Shown here: positions 8,048-16,462 of the stretch, piece by piece
Numbering within the stretch: position 1 is the first letter of the stretch
Layout of the letters: every line of letters starts with the position of its first letter
Assembly (NCBI GenBank): GCA_050184585.1
Contig: JBFXAF010000007.1
Coordinates: 1 to 64,000, forward strand
DNA from: JBFXAF01 sp050184585
GTDB taxonomy: Bacteria; Pseudomonadota; Alphaproteobacteria; Rhizobiales; Rhizobiaceae
Direction of reading: 5' to 3'
DNA: 64,000 nucleotides
Notes under the pieces: generated by a model
The model's input: only the letters and a program-made list of their open reading frames with translations
The model's database searches: none
Told to the model about the DNA's origin: nothing
Translations under genes and position numbers: made by a program

Positions 8048-9181
8048 TCATTCCTCGGCCGCAGTGGCCGGCAGGCCGACCACCAGGTCGTCGCGGTGGA
8101 CCATCGCCGAGCGCGGCTCGTAGCCGATCACGGCGGCGATCTCGCCGCTCTTCAAGCCCGCGATCCTTACGGCATCGGCGGCGTCGTAGGCAACCAGCCC
8201 CCGGGCGATCTCGCGGCCGGCGCGGTCGACGATCGAGACGGTGTCGCCGCGCGAGAAGACGCCGCTGACGAACTTCACGCCCGCCGGCAGCAGCGACTTT
8301 CCCGATTTCAGCGCGCCGATGGCGCCCTCGTCGACGACCAGCCGGCCGGCGGGTTCGAGTTGGCCGGCGATCCAGGTCTTGTAGCCGCGCACCGGCGTCG
8401 GGCTCGGCCTGAAAAGGGTGAAACGTTCGCCGGCATCGAGCGCGGAGAGCGGGTTCGAGCGCTTGCCGGAGGCGATGATCATCGCGGATCCGGCGGCGGT
8501 GGCGATCTTGCCGGCATCGAGCTTGGTGCGCATGCCGCCACGCGAGAGTTCCGAGGCCGCGGCTCCCGCCATCGCCTCGATCTCCGGCGTGATGCGCTCG
8601 ACCATCGGCACGAAGCGAGCCTTCGGATCCACGGAAGGCGGCGCGGTGTAGAGCCCGTCGATGTCGGAGAGCAGAACCAGCAGGTCGCCGCTCATCATGG
8701 TGCCGACGCGGGCGGCGAGCCGGTCGTTGTCGCCGTAGCGGATCTCGCTGGTGGCCACAGTGTCATTCTCGTTGATGACGGGCACGGCGCCCATCTTGAT
8801 CAGCGTGCCGATGGTGGCGCGGGCGTTCAGATAGCGGCGGCGTTCCTCCGTGTCGCCCAGCGTGACCAGCACCTGGCCCGACACGATACCGCGTTCGTGG
8901 AGCGCTTCGGCCCAGGCGCCGGCGAGCGCGATCTGGCCGACCGCGGCCGCCGCCTGGCTCTCCTCGAGCTTCAGGACGCGACCCTTGAGGCCGAGCACGG
9001 TGCGGCCCAGCGCGATTGCGCCGGAGGAGACGACGAGCACGTCCGCGCCGCGCTTCTTCAGCAAAGCGATGTCGTCGCAGAGCGAGTCCAGCCAGGCGCG
9101 CTTCAGGCCGGTCTCGCGGTCGACCAGGAGCGCGGAGCCGACCTTGACGGTAATGCGCTTGTAGGGGGCGAGGGCGGTCAT
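8048..9181 (-). CDS. proB: Glutamate 5-kinase ProB with PUA domain
   Basis: A 377-residue two-domain protein. Residues 1-260 form the amino-acid kinase domain (ITVKVGSALLV, VVSSGAIALG, INENDTVATSEIRYGDNDRLAARVG, LLSDIDGLYT, GGMRTKLDAGKIA). Residues about 280-365 form a PUA domain (GRLVVDEGAIGALKSGKSLLPAGV). ProB phosphorylates glutamate in the first, proline-inhibited step of proline synthesis. It is the first gene of proBA. A 211-bp spacer with two inverted G/C-rich repeats separates it from obgE. Confidence 0.97.
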   Translation of the reverse strand: MTALAPYKRITVKVGSALLVDRETGLKRAWLDSLCDDIALLKKRGADVLVVSSGAIALGRTVLGLKGRVLKLEESQAAAAVGQIALAGAWAEALHERGIVSGQVLVTLGDTEERRRYLNARATIGTLIKMGAVPVINENDTVATSEIRYGDNDRLAARVGTMMSGDLLVLLSDIDGLYTAPPSVDPKARFVPMVERITPEIEAMAGAAASELSRGGMRTKLDAGKIATAAGSAMIIASGKRSNPLSALDAGERFTLFRPSPTPVRGYKTWIAGQLEPAGRLVVDEGAIGALKSGKSLLPAGVKFVSGVFSRGDTVSIVDRAGREIARGLVAYDAADAVRIAGLKSGEIAAVIGYEPRSAMVHRDDLVVGLPATAAEE

Positions 9182-9250
9182 GCGGGCATGCCCTGGGATG
9201 CTGGCGGGACAGCGCCCCCCTTTCCCGTCCGGCTTGCGGTAGAGAAATTA

Positions 9251-9275
9251 CCCCCTCCCCTCAAGGGGGAGGGGA
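9251..9275. repeat. Short GC-rich palindromic repeat, copy 1
   Basis: CCCCTCCCCTCAAGGGGGAGGGG folds into a near-perfect hairpin in the obgE-proB spacer. The second copy at 9336-9375 is in opposite orientation. Confidence 0.6.
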
Positions 9276-9335
9276 GCGTCCCCGTTCGCGCCACCCGATA
9301 CGAGCAGCGATAGCGGCTGGCACAGACGCAACCGA

Positions 9336-9375
9336 TCCCCCCTCCCCCTTGAGGGGAGGGGGGAGGGGTGGGGGT
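9336..9375. repeat. Short GC-rich palindromic repeat, copy 2 (inverted)
   Basis: CCCCTCCCCCTTGAGGGGAG followed by a further GGGGAGGGG run. This is the reverse-oriented partner of the element at 9251-9275, ending just before the obgE stop. It could act as a transcript-end or attenuation structure between obgE and proBA. Confidence 0.55.
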
Positions 9376-9392
9376 ATCGAACAGCGCGATCA

Positions 9393-10400
9393 TCACGCCT
9401 GCGTGCCCTCTTTCGCCGTCCTGATCTCCGCCGCGAGCGCCCTCAACGCGGCCTCGACGCCTTCGCCGGAGACGGCGGAGAGCAGCAGCGGCGCATGGCC
9501 GGCGGCGCGCTTCAGGGACGCGACCTTTTTCTTGCGGGCGTCCGCGTCCAGCGTGTCGACCTGGGAAAGCGCCAGCACCTCGGGTTTCTCGGCGAGGCCG
9601 TGGCCGTAGGCCTCAAGTTCGCGCCGCACGGTCTTCCATGCCGTGGCGGGGCTTTCCTCCTGCGCCGAGACGAGATGCAACAGCACACGCGTGCGCTCGA
9701 CATGGCCGAGGAAACGGTCGCCGATGCCGACGCCCTCATGCGCGCCCTCGATGAGGCCGGGGATGTCGGCCAGCACGATCGCGCCGCCGTCGATGCGCGC
9801 GACGCCGAGGCCGGGATGGAGCGTGGTGAAGGGATAGTCGGCGATCTTCGGCTTCGCCGCCGTGACCGCCGCAAGAAAGGTCGACTTGCCGGCGTTCGGC
9901 AGGCCGACCAGGCCGGCGTCGGCGATGAGTTTCAGCCTCAGCCATATGGTCTTTTCCTCGCCGGGGATGCCGGGATTGGCGCGGCGCGGGGCCTGGTTGA
10001 TCGACGACTTGAAACGCTGGTTGCCAAAACCGCCATTGCCGCCCTCGGCCAGCCGGAAGCGCTGCCCGACTTCGGTCAGGTCGCAGATCAGCGTCTCGTT
10101 GTCGTCCTCGTAGACCTGGGTGCCGGCCGGCACTTTCAGCGTCACGTCGGCGCCCTTGGCCCCCGTCATGTTGCGGCCCATGCCGTGCACGCCGATCCTT
10201 GCGCGGAAATGCTGCTGGTAGCGGTAGTCGATCAGCGTGTTCAGACCGTCGACGGCTTCCACCCAGACGTCGCCGCCGCGGCCGCCATCGCCCCCATCCG
10301 GCCCGCCGAACTCGATGAACTTCTCGCGACGGAACGACACCGCGCCGGCGCCGCCGTCGCCGGAGCGGATATAGACCTTTGCCTGGTCGAGAAACTTCAT
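9393..10400 (-). CDS. obgE: GTPase Obg (CgtA), ribosome assembly and stress
   Basis: A 335-residue Obg protein. Residues 1-158 are the Gly-rich Obg domain (SGDGGAGAVSFRREKFIEFGGPDGGDGGRGGDVW). The G domain follows with GLPNAGKST (G1), the switch segment ADYPFTTLHPGLGV, DIPGLIEGA (G3), LSQVD in place of NKxD (G4) and SAVSGEG (G5). It binds the 50S subunit during assembly. The acidic C-terminal OCT domain found in some species is absent, as is normal in this order. It begins the conserved block ahead of proBA. Confidence 0.97.
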   Translation of the reverse strand: MKFLDQAKVYIRSGDGGAGAVSFRREKFIEFGGPDGGDGGRGGDVWVEAVDGLNTLIDYRYQQHFRARIGVHGMGRNMTGAKGADVTLKVPAGTQVYEDDNETLICDLTEVGQRFRLAEGGNGGFGNQRFKSSINQAPRRANPGIPGEEKTIWLRLKLIADAGLVGLPNAGKSTFLAAVTAAKPKIADYPFTTLHPGLGVARIDGGAIVLADIPGLIEGAHEGVGIGDRFLGHVERTRVLLHLVSAQEESPATAWKTVRRELEAYGHGLAEKPEVLALSQVDTLDADARKKKVASLKRAAGHAPLLLSAVSGEGVEAALRALAAEIRTAKEGTQA

Positions 10401-10510
10401 CGGGTTGACACGCGGCTCGGCGATCCTGTCATCGTGCGGGCCACCCGCGCGAAGGCGGGCGAGCGATAACGGAATTGCGGGGGAACGGCAACGTGCCCCA
10501 GGGAGGCGCG

Positions 10511-11380
10511 ATGCGACTGGTCGGCTACAACATCCAGTACGGCATAGGCCTCGACGGCCAGTACGACATCGGCCGCATCGCGGCGGCGGTGCGCGGCGCG
10601 GACCTGATCGCGCTCCAGGAGGTGTCGCGCAACAACCCGATGAATGGCGGCCGCGACATGGTGGCGGAGCTGCGGGCCGAACTGCCGGAGTATTTTGCCG
10701 CCTATGGACCGAACTACGAGGCGGAGATCGGCAGCCATGTAAAGGACGGACGCGCGGTCGACGTCAGGATGACGTTCGGCAACATGATCCTGTCGAAGGC
10801 GCCGATCCTGTTGTCCCGCAACCTGCTCCTGCCGCGCAGCCGCGGCTACGACCGGCTCAACCTGCAGCGGGGCGCGCTGGAGGTCGTGGTGGAGGCGCCG
10901 CTGGGCTTCGTGCGTTTCTACTCCACCCATCTCGACCACCGCGGACCCGACGAACGGCTGGCGCAGGTCCGCTTCCTCAAGGACCGGCTCCTCGGCTACC
11001 CGCTGGAGGGTGGGGCGGTCAGCGGTCTCTCCGAGATGGGATTTCCGGAACCGCCGCATCCCGACGCCTTCGTCGTCATGGGCGACTTCAACATGCTGCC
11101 CGACGCGCCGGAGTATCTAGAATTCGTGGGGCGCGCGGATCACGAGTTCGGCCGGCCATTGACGGCGACGCTTGGCGTCGACGTGGCCGACCGGCTGGGC
11201 AAGACCGGCGAGGAAGACACGACCTGGATCGACCCGAAGCGGCCGGATGACCGCAGCCGCTGGAAGCGCATCGACTACGCCTTCACCAGCGCGTCGCTGG
11301 CGGCGCGGCTGAAGGGCATCCGCGTGGACCGGACGGCCGTCGGATCGGACCACCTGCCGGTGTGGGTGGAACTGGGATGA
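10511..11380 (+). CDS. Endonuclease/exonuclease/phosphatase (EEP) family hydrolase
   Basis: A 289-residue protein with all EEP/DNase I-fold motifs in order: MRLVGYNIQYGIGLDG, DLIALQEV, YSTHLDHRG, VVMGDFNMLP, the D-x-W-type segment RIDYAFTSASL and GSDHLPVWVEL. These supply the metal and phosphate-binding residues. Members hydrolyse phosphodiesters in nucleic acid, phospholipids or phosphoinositides; the substrate is not visible. No signal peptide is seen. ATG 10511 has an AGGGAGG ribosome site. It is divergent from obgE with a 110-bp shared upstream region. Confidence 0.85.
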   Translation: MRLVGYNIQYGIGLDGQYDIGRIAAAVRGADLIALQEVSRNNPMNGGRDMVAELRAELPEYFAAYGPNYEAEIGSHVKDGRAVDVRMTFGNMILSKAPILLSRNLLLPRSRGYDRLNLQRGALEVVVEAPLGFVRFYSTHLDHRGPDERLAQVRFLKDRLLGYPLEGGAVSGLSEMGFPEPPHPDAFVVMGDFNMLPDAPEYLEFVGRADHEFGRPLTATLGVDVADRLGKTGEEDTTWIDPKRPDDRSRWKRIDYAFTSASLAARLKGIRVDRTAVGSDHLPVWVELG

Positions 11381-11693
11381 ATTCGGTCATCCCTTGAAAT
11401 CAAAAAAGAGACAACTTAACTTTGGGTTGGCAGTCGTAGGCTGCAATCAGCAGAGCTGGCGCAACAATGTGACCACGCTCAGATCGCCCCACCTTCCCTC
11501 CGGAGGTGGTAAGCGAGTGCAAGAGATTAACACGCGAACCCCACGGCCTGTGGGACATATTTCTCGGACAGTGACTGAGGCGCATGATGTGCCGATGTCC
11601 GGAGGATGCACCGAGGAACTGACATCGACCAACGGTCGAGAGAAGTTCCTTGGCGCCTGATCAAGCCTTCTCTCATTTTATTTGGGAAGGCTA
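11381..11693. other. Intergenic stretch with two hairpins
   Basis: About 310 bp, less GC-rich than the surroundings, with no convincing gene. Two stem-loops are visible: CCACCT-N9-AGGTGG at 11489-11509, and CCCAC-GGCCT-GTGGG near 11540-11560. Neither has a T tract. Confidence 0.4.
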
Positions 11694-11870
11694 ATGAACT
11701 ACCTTCTTCTATCTCTCATCTTACTAACGACGACCGCAGCTTTAGCCTTGGTGCTTGATCGCTTTGCGCCCAGCGTGCTTTCGCTGGGGGAGCGGGATTT
11801 CCAACTCATCATGACTTTGTTTGTTGCCTGCTTCGTCGCGCTCTTAATACATCCGAGTTGGCTCCCGTAA
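11694..11870 (+). CDS. Small hydrophobic membrane protein, unknown
   Basis: A 58-residue frame (MNYLLLSLILLTTTAALALV...) preceded by GGGAAGG 7 nt before the ATG. Two hydrophobic segments (residues 3-22 and 38-55) are joined by a short polar loop DRFAPSVLSLGERDF, giving a helical hairpin shape. No family was recognised. The neighbour on the right is convergent. The good ribosome site and membrane-like composition are the only support, so it remains tentative. Confidence 0.4.
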   Translation: MNYLLLSLILLTTTAALALVLDRFAPSVLSLGERDFQLIMTLFVACFVALLIHPSWLP

Positions 11871-11885
11871 TGAGGCGAGTGGAGA

Positions 11886-12464
11886 TCATAATCTCAAGCG
11901 TAATCTGATGTTCTCGGCACACTCCAACGCCGAAGATTTTCCCGTATCCACCTTGAGGTCATACGACATGCCGTCATGCACGCGCTCGAACTGCCAGCGG
12001 GCAAGGCCGGCCAGGCGGTCGCCTCGTCGGGCCTCCCGCTCCTCCAGGACGTCGAGCGGCGCGATGACGCCGACCCAAGAGACTGCAAGACTCGACAGCG
12101 CGTCGCGGAGATCGGCCTTGTCCGCAGGGCGGGTGAGCACTGTGTCGTAGATCAGGCCGTTGCCGGCCATTGCGAGTGCTGCGACCGCCCGGTGCATGCC
12201 GGCGAGAAGCCGCTCGCCCAGCGGGCCAACGGCGACGGCAACCGACGGTTTGCCGGCGTCCACGGTCGTTTCGTAGGCGAAGCCCCCGGGATCGTCCCGG
12301 AGGGGTTCCGGCAGCGTGTCGAGGAACGCGTCCATCGAAACATGGAGCAGGGGCACCGTGGCGATCGCCTGCAATTCGCGGGCGATCGAACTCTTGCCCG
12401 CCGAGCCGACGCCGTTCAGCACGACGACGCGGCAGGGTGGGCCGCGCTGCTCCCGTGCGCTCAT
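11886..12464 (-). CDS. Chloramphenicol phosphotransferase-like P-loop kinase
   Basis: A 192-residue P-loop protein with Walker A GVGSAGKSS (residues 18-26), the segment LLHVSMDAFLDTLPEPL, and YDTVLTRPADKADLRDALSSL, as in the CPT-like family. Characterised CPT phosphorylates the 3-hydroxyl of chloramphenicol, but most family members are uncharacterised, so resistance is not implied. ATG 12464 overlaps the stop of the upstream GNAT gene (ATGA), which supports this start and coupling. Downstream is the convergent small membrane ORF. Confidence 0.8.
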   Translation of the reverse strand: MSAREQRGPPCRVVVLNGVGSAGKSSIARELQAIATVPLLHVSMDAFLDTLPEPLRDDPGGFAYETTVDAGKPSVAVAVGPLGERLLAGMHRAVAALAMAGNGLIYDTVLTRPADKADLRDALSSLAVSWVGVIAPLDVLEEREARRGDRLAGLARWQFERVHDGMSYDLKVDTGKSSALECAENIRLRLRL

Positions 12465-13048
12465 AGCCGTCCCCAGCTTCTCAGGCTCATCCACGCGCCT
12501 CGGTCGAGCACGTAACGCTCCACCGCGACGCGGCCGGCGGCGAGCGAATCGATCATGCCCTGTCCGGCATACTGGAAGCCGCATTTGTGGATGACGCGAC
12601 GGGACGCCGGGTTGATGACGCGGCACTGGACGGCGAGGGCAGGAACGGTGGTTGCGCGAAAGGCGAGGTCGACCAGCGCGTGCGCCACTTCGGTCGCATA
12701 ACCGTTGCCCCAGAAGGGTTCGCCGATCCAGTAGCCGAGTTCCAGCGCGTCGTCGGTCTCGTTCAGGCCCGCGCAGCCAATGAAGGCGCCATTGTCGGCA
12801 AGCGTGACCGCCCAGGAGCGGCCCGCGCGGCGCGGGGCCGCGCTCATGGCGACGAAGGCGCGGGCCTCCGCCTCGCCGTAGGGGTGCGGCATGCGGGTGA
12901 GCATGTCGGCGATGCGGCGGTCGTTGGCGAGCCTCGCCAGATCCGGCACATCGTCGGCGTGCGGGGGCCGCAACACCAGCCGCAGGGTTGCGAGCACGGG
13001 GTTGTCGATGGCGAGGCGTTCGCCCGGTTCATCGCTTTCCTTGATCAT
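12461..13048 (-). CDS. GNAT family N-acetyltransferase (RimJ/RimL type)
   Basis: A 195-residue acetyltransferase of the RimJ/RimL-like branch. It has LATLRLVLRPPHADDVPDLARLANDRRIADML at the start, LGYWIGEPFWGNGYATEVAHALVDLAF as the acetyl-CoA loop, and NPASRRVIHKCGFQYAGQG near the end. It transfers acetyl from acetyl-CoA to an amine, often a protein N-terminus; the target is unknown. It is translationally coupled to the CPT-like kinase gene and follows a second GNAT gene by 12 bp. Confidence 0.85.
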   Translation of the reverse strand: MIKESDEPGERLAIDNPVLATLRLVLRPPHADDVPDLARLANDRRIADMLTRMPHPYGEAEARAFVAMSAAPRRAGRSWAVTLADNGAFIGCAGLNETDDALELGYWIGEPFWGNGYATEVAHALVDLAFRATTVPALAVQCRVINPASRRVIHKCGFQYAGQGMIDSLAAGRVAVERYVLDRGAWMSLRSWGRL

Positions 13049-13060
13049 GTCGTCCTCCCA

Positions 13061-13600
13061 TCACGCCGCGGTGCATTCCGGCCGGCGCGTGGCCGCGAAC
13101 GCTTCCGCGGTCATCCGCCGCGTCACCGTGTCGACCATCGCGTTGCGCGAGGCCGACCATTCCCGTGCGGTCCCGGTCACCACGAAGCCGAGCTTTTCCT
13201 GGACGCGCCGCGATGCGTGGTTGTCGATGAAGGCCGAGGTCCGCACCGTCTTCAGGCCGCGCGCCTCGAACCCATATGCCAGCACCGCGCAAGCAGCCTC
13301 GGTCATGAAGCCATGCCCCTGCCAGGGTTCCGCCAGCCAGTAGCCGAGCCGGCCCTCCGTGCCCGCGATCTCCATGGAAACGCAGCCGGCCAGCCGTTCG
13401 CGGTGGATCGTGAAGTGCATGTCGTTCGGCCGCTGCGCGGGACCGGCGATCCAGCTTTCCGCGTCGCCGATTCCATAGGGGGCTGGCACCCGCGCCAGCA
13501 TGCGCGAGACGTTCCAGTCGGAGAGCCACAGCGCGATGTCCTCGGCGTCGGCCATGACGGGTGGCCTCAGCGTCAGCCGCCTTGTCACGAGAACCTGCAT
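13061..13600 (-). CDS. GNAT family N-acetyltransferase, second copy
   Basis: A 179-residue paralogue of the next gene: MQVLVTRRLTLRPPVMADAEDIALWLSDWNV, LGYWLAEPWQGHGFMTEAACAVLAYGF, NHASRRVQEKLGFVVTGT. ATG 13600 is chosen because GGAGGAAC lies 6 nt upstream; a longer frame to 13675 would read through the rpmA terminator. It forms a three-gene minus-strand unit with the second GNAT and the CPT-like gene. The acetyl acceptor cannot be deduced. Confidence 0.85.
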   Translation of the reverse strand: MQVLVTRRLTLRPPVMADAEDIALWLSDWNVSRMLARVPAPYGIGDAESWIAGPAQRPNDMHFTIHRERLAGCVSMEIAGTEGRLGYWLAEPWQGHGFMTEAACAVLAYGFEARGLKTVRTSAFIDNHASRRVQEKLGFVVTGTAREWSASRNAMVDTVTRRMTAEAFAATRRPECTAA

Positions 13601-13619
13601 GGACGTTCCTCCGGGCAAG

Positions 13620-13648
13620 AAAAAGGGGAGATGGTCGCCCATCTCCCC
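13620..13648 (-). terminator. Rho-independent terminator after rpmA
   Basis: On the minus strand, GGGGAGATGG-GCGA-CCATCTCCCC forms a 10-bp perfect stem followed directly by TTTTT. It closes the rplU-rpmA operon 70 bp past the rpmA stop, immediately before the GNAT ribosome site. Confidence 0.85.
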
Positions 13649-13717
13649 TGATCCTTTTCCGGACTTTCCGGACACCGGTTCCCGAGATGGGCGCCGGTGT
13701 TCTTGGTGCGGAACCGG

Positions 13718-13987
13718 CTACTCCGCGGCTTCTGCGATCGGGTTCACCGATACGTAGGTTCGGCCATTGGCTTTCTTCTGGAAGGCGACCGCGCCGGCTT
13801 CCAGCGCGAACAGCGTGTGGTCCTTGCCCATGCCGACGTTGGAGCCCGCATGCCACTTGGTGCCGCGTTGACGGATGATGATGTTGCCGGCGATCACGGC
13901 TTCGCCGCCGAACTTCTTCACGCCGAGGCGGCGCCCTGCGGAATCGCGGCCGTTGCGCGACGAACCGCCAGCCTTCTTGTGTGCCAT
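13718..13987 (-). CDS. rpmA: 50S ribosomal protein L27
   Basis: An 89-residue L27. The N-terminus MAHKKAGGSSRNGRDSAGRRLGVKKFGGE reaches the peptidyl-transferase centre. The core GNIIIRQRGTKWHAGSNVGMGKDHTLFAL is conserved. It lies 24 nt after rplU in the usual rplU-rpmA operon and is followed by a strong terminator. Confidence 0.98.
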   Translation of the reverse strand: MAHKKAGGSSRNGRDSAGRRLGVKKFGGEAVIAGNIIIRQRGTKWHAGSNVGMGKDHTLFALEAGAVAFQKKANGRTYVSVNPIAEAAE

Positions 13988-14011
13988 CGGTTTTCTCCTT
14001 CGACCCCGAAC

Positions 14012-14713
14012 TTACTCTTTTTCCGCCGTCTTGGAAGCGGCCGCTTCCTTGTCGGCCTTGGCGCGCGGCGGCTTGCCCGCCATCAGTTCCTTCGCCTGCT
14101 CGACCCACTCGTCGCGCTCGACGCGGCCGCCGAGCTTCAATTCCTCGTCCAGCTTCGCGATGTCGCCGGCCTCGAGCGCGGCGATCGACGCCAGCGTGCC
14201 GTAGCCGGCTTCGGTCAGCTTCTTCTTCAGGACCGGGCCGACGCCGCCGATCAGCGAGATGTCGTCGGTGTAGCCCGCCTCGGCCGGCTTTGCGGATTTC
14301 GCCTTGGGCTCCTTCGCCGGCGCGGCTTCCTTCGCCGGCGCGCTCTCGGCCTTCTTCGGCTCTTCCTTCTTCGCCGAGGCCTTCTTCGACGGCTTGGCGC
14401 CGCCGGTCAGGATCTCGTCGATGCGAACGACCGTCTCGTACTGGCGGTTGCCGCGGGCGCGGCGCGAATTCTGGCGGCGGCGCTTCTTGAAGGCGATGAC
14501 GGTGCGGGCGCGTCCCTGCCTGACCACCTCGCCGGTGACCGTCGCGCCATCCACCAGCGGCGCCCCGAAGGTCGCCTGGTCGCCTTCGCCGAAGGCCAGA
14601 ACCTCGCCGAACTGGATGATGTCGCCCGGCTCGCCCGCGAGCCTCTCCACGGTGATGACGTCGTTGGCGGCGACGCGGTACTGCTTGCCGCCGGTTTTGA
14701 TGACTGCGAACAT
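14012..14713 (-). CDS. rplU: 50S ribosomal protein L21 with extended C-terminal domain
   Basis: Residues 1-103 are a normal L21 (MFAVIKTGGKQYRVAANDV, VIAFKKRRRQNSRRARGNRQ). A Lys/Ala/Glu-rich linker (about 115-155) leads to a C-terminal segment, GYTDDISLIGGVGPVLKKKLTEAGYGTLASIAAL, which is a helix-hairpin-helix-like domain. L21 elsewhere ends near residue 103, so the product (233 residues) is more than double length, a known rhizobial feature. ATG 14713 has a GGCAAGAA site upstream. First gene of rplU-rpmA. Confidence 0.97.
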   Translation of the reverse strand: MFAVIKTGGKQYRVAANDVITVERLAGEPGDIIQFGEVLAFGEGDQATFGAPLVDGATVTGEVVRQGRARTVIAFKKRRRQNSRRARGNRQYETVVRIDEILTGGAKPSKKASAKKEEPKKAESAPAKEAAPAKEPKAKSAKPAEAGYTDDISLIGGVGPVLKKKLTEAGYGTLASIAALEAGDIAKLDEELKLGGRVERDEWVEQAKELMAGKPPRAKADKEAAASKTAEKE

Positions 14714-14958
14714 TTCTTGCCTTTCGCCGTTCGTCCGTCCTGGCTCGCCCGAGGGGTCCGCCGGCCGTCTTCTTGTCAGTCGTTTGGGTCCAAACAACAG
14801 CCGGCGCGGAACGGGTCCACGCCGGAGTTGGCGCGCGTGTAACCGACAGGTCGCGGCAAGTCAAGGCGAAGCGCCCATGCGGGCCGATTGTGCCTTGCGG
14901 CGGGCGCTACCAGCCGTTATGGAGTGCGCCGCGCCGGAACCGGCGAACCACGCCTCGC

Positions 14959-15048
14959 GGAGAGGTGGCAGAGTGGTTGAATGCACCGCACTCGAAATGC
15001 GGCATACTCGCAAGGGTATCGGGGGTTCGAATCCCCCCCTCTCCGCCA
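14959..15048 (+). tRNA. tRNA-Ser (anticodon CGA)
   Basis: A 90-nt class II tRNA. The acceptor stem GGAGAGG pairs with CCTCTCC, followed by G and an encoded CCA. The anticodon arm CCGCA-CTCGAAA-TGCGG gives anticodon CGA at 14993-14995. A long variable arm (ATACTCGCAAGGGTATC) is typical of serine tRNAs. The T arm is GGGGG-TTCGAAT-CCCCC. It reads UCG codons. It sits between the ribosomal protein operon and the accessory block. Confidence 0.97.
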
Positions 15049-15145
15049 AATTTGCTGTCTAAGATATTGAAATCATTGCGTAATATGGCTTAGCCAGATA
15101 ATCCGCAACGGATCGCCGGGCGACGCCAGCCAAACGGCGACAGGC

Positions 15146-16444
15146 TCAACCGAATACGTAGTTCGGCAGCCAGAGAGCGATCTGCGGGAATGTATAGAGC
15201 AGCGCCAGCATGAGGATATCCGCAGGCAGCAGGAACAGCACGCCCTTGATCACCGTGCCGATAGGCACGTCCGGCGCCACCGACCGGATCACGTAGAGGT
15301 TCAGCCCGATCGGCGGCGTCAAAAGGGCGATCTCGGCGATCACCGTAAAGACGATTCCGAACCAGATCGGATCCCAGCCATTGGCGATGACGATCGGCAG
15401 CACGATCGGCAAGGTCAGCGCCGCCATGCCGATGCCCTCGAGGAACATGCCGAGCACCACATAGGCCAGCATCAGGCACAGGAAGAAGACCCAGGGTTGC
15501 AGTTCCAGGCCGACGATGGCGCCCACCATGCTTTCCGTCAGGCCGCTGAAGGCCAGGAACCGCGACAGGAGCATGCTGCCGATGATGACGGTGAAGAGCG
15601 AGGCGGTGGTGATCAGCGACGTTCGCGCGACCTCGACGATCTCGCGTCTTCCTATCTGCCGCCGGTAGAGCGCGAGAAGGAAGATCAGCATGACCCCGAT
15701 GCCACCGGCTTCGGTCGCCGTCCAGAGGCCGGTGAGAATTCCCGTGATGATGATAATGACGATCGCAAGCGACGGGAATGCGCGAATGATGGATTCGACC
15801 TGCTCGGCGGCCGTGAACTTCGCGCCCGGCGGAAACAGTTCGGGGCTGACGAGGCGGCGGATGTAGATGCGCAGGGCGTAGAGCACGGCCATCAGGATTC
15901 CCGGGACGATGCCGGCCAGGAGGAGCCGGGAGATCGACTGGTTTGTCAGGATTCCATAGATGACCAGGAAGATGCTTGGCGGGATCATCGCGGCGAAGGT
16001 TCCGCAGGCGGCGATGATCCCGGTGCTGATCTCGTCCCTGTAGCCAAACTTTCTCAGTTCCGGCAGCGCCACGCGACACATCGCCATCGTGGCGGAAGTC
16101 GTCGAGCCGGTTATGGCCGCAAAGCCCGCAGCGGCGAAGTTGGTCGCGAGCGCGGTGCCCCCTTTGAACCGCCCGACCACGCGGTTCATCATCGTGAACA
16201 GGTCGCTGCTGAGGCCTGCAACGGCCGCCAGTTCACCGAGCGCGACGAACATCAGAACGACGATCATCGCGTGGGAGTTGGTGAAGGTGAACATGCTGTT
16301 GGCGACGAGCAGGGCGGTACCGCTGATGCTGCCTGTCAGCGCCCAGAGCCCGAGCATCGCGACGATGATCATCGATATGCCCACCGGCGCCCCGGCGAAC
16401 AGCAACACCATCAGGAGGGCAAAGAGGATGAAGACCCACAGCAT
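15146..16444 (-). CDS. TRAP transporter large permease DctM
   Basis: A 432-residue inner-membrane protein with about 12-13 hydrophobic segments and the DctM-family blocks AAAGFAAITGSTTSATMAMCRVALPEL, MIPPSIFLVIYGILTNQS, GTFAAMIPP and LLTPPIGLNLYVIRSVAP. It is the Na+- or H+-coupled translocation subunit of a tripartite periplasmic transporter. It ends the dctP-dctQ-dctM operon, 18 bp after dctQ. The substrate, usually an organic acid, cannot be predicted from the permease. Confidence 0.93.
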   Translation of the reverse strand: MLWVFILFALLMVLLFAGAPVGISMIIVAMLGLWALTGSISGTALLVANSMFTFTNSHAMIVVLMFVALGELAAVAGLSSDLFTMMNRVVGRFKGGTALATNFAAAGFAAITGSTTSATMAMCRVALPELRKFGYRDEISTGIIAACGTFAAMIPPSIFLVIYGILTNQSISRLLLAGIVPGILMAVLYALRIYIRRLVSPELFPPGAKFTAAEQVESIIRAFPSLAIVIIIITGILTGLWTATEAGGIGVMLIFLLALYRRQIGRREIVEVARTSLITTASLFTVIIGSMLLSRFLAFSGLTESMVGAIVGLELQPWVFFLCLMLAYVVLGMFLEGIGMAALTLPIVLPIVIANGWDPIWFGIVFTVIAEIALLTPPIGLNLYVIRSVAPDVPIGTVIKGVLFLLPADILMLALLYTFPQIALWLPNYVFG

Positions 16445-16462
16445 GGTATCGCCCGTCTTCGA

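Noticed and set aside
11394..11660. 88-codon frame in the gap after the EEP gene
   Set aside because: Non-ATG start, no ribosome site, composition unlike the neighbouring genes.
14959..15048. Attachment-site duplication of the tRNA-Ser 3' end
   Set aside because: No second copy of the T-arm/acceptor sequence was found in the window and there is no integrase.
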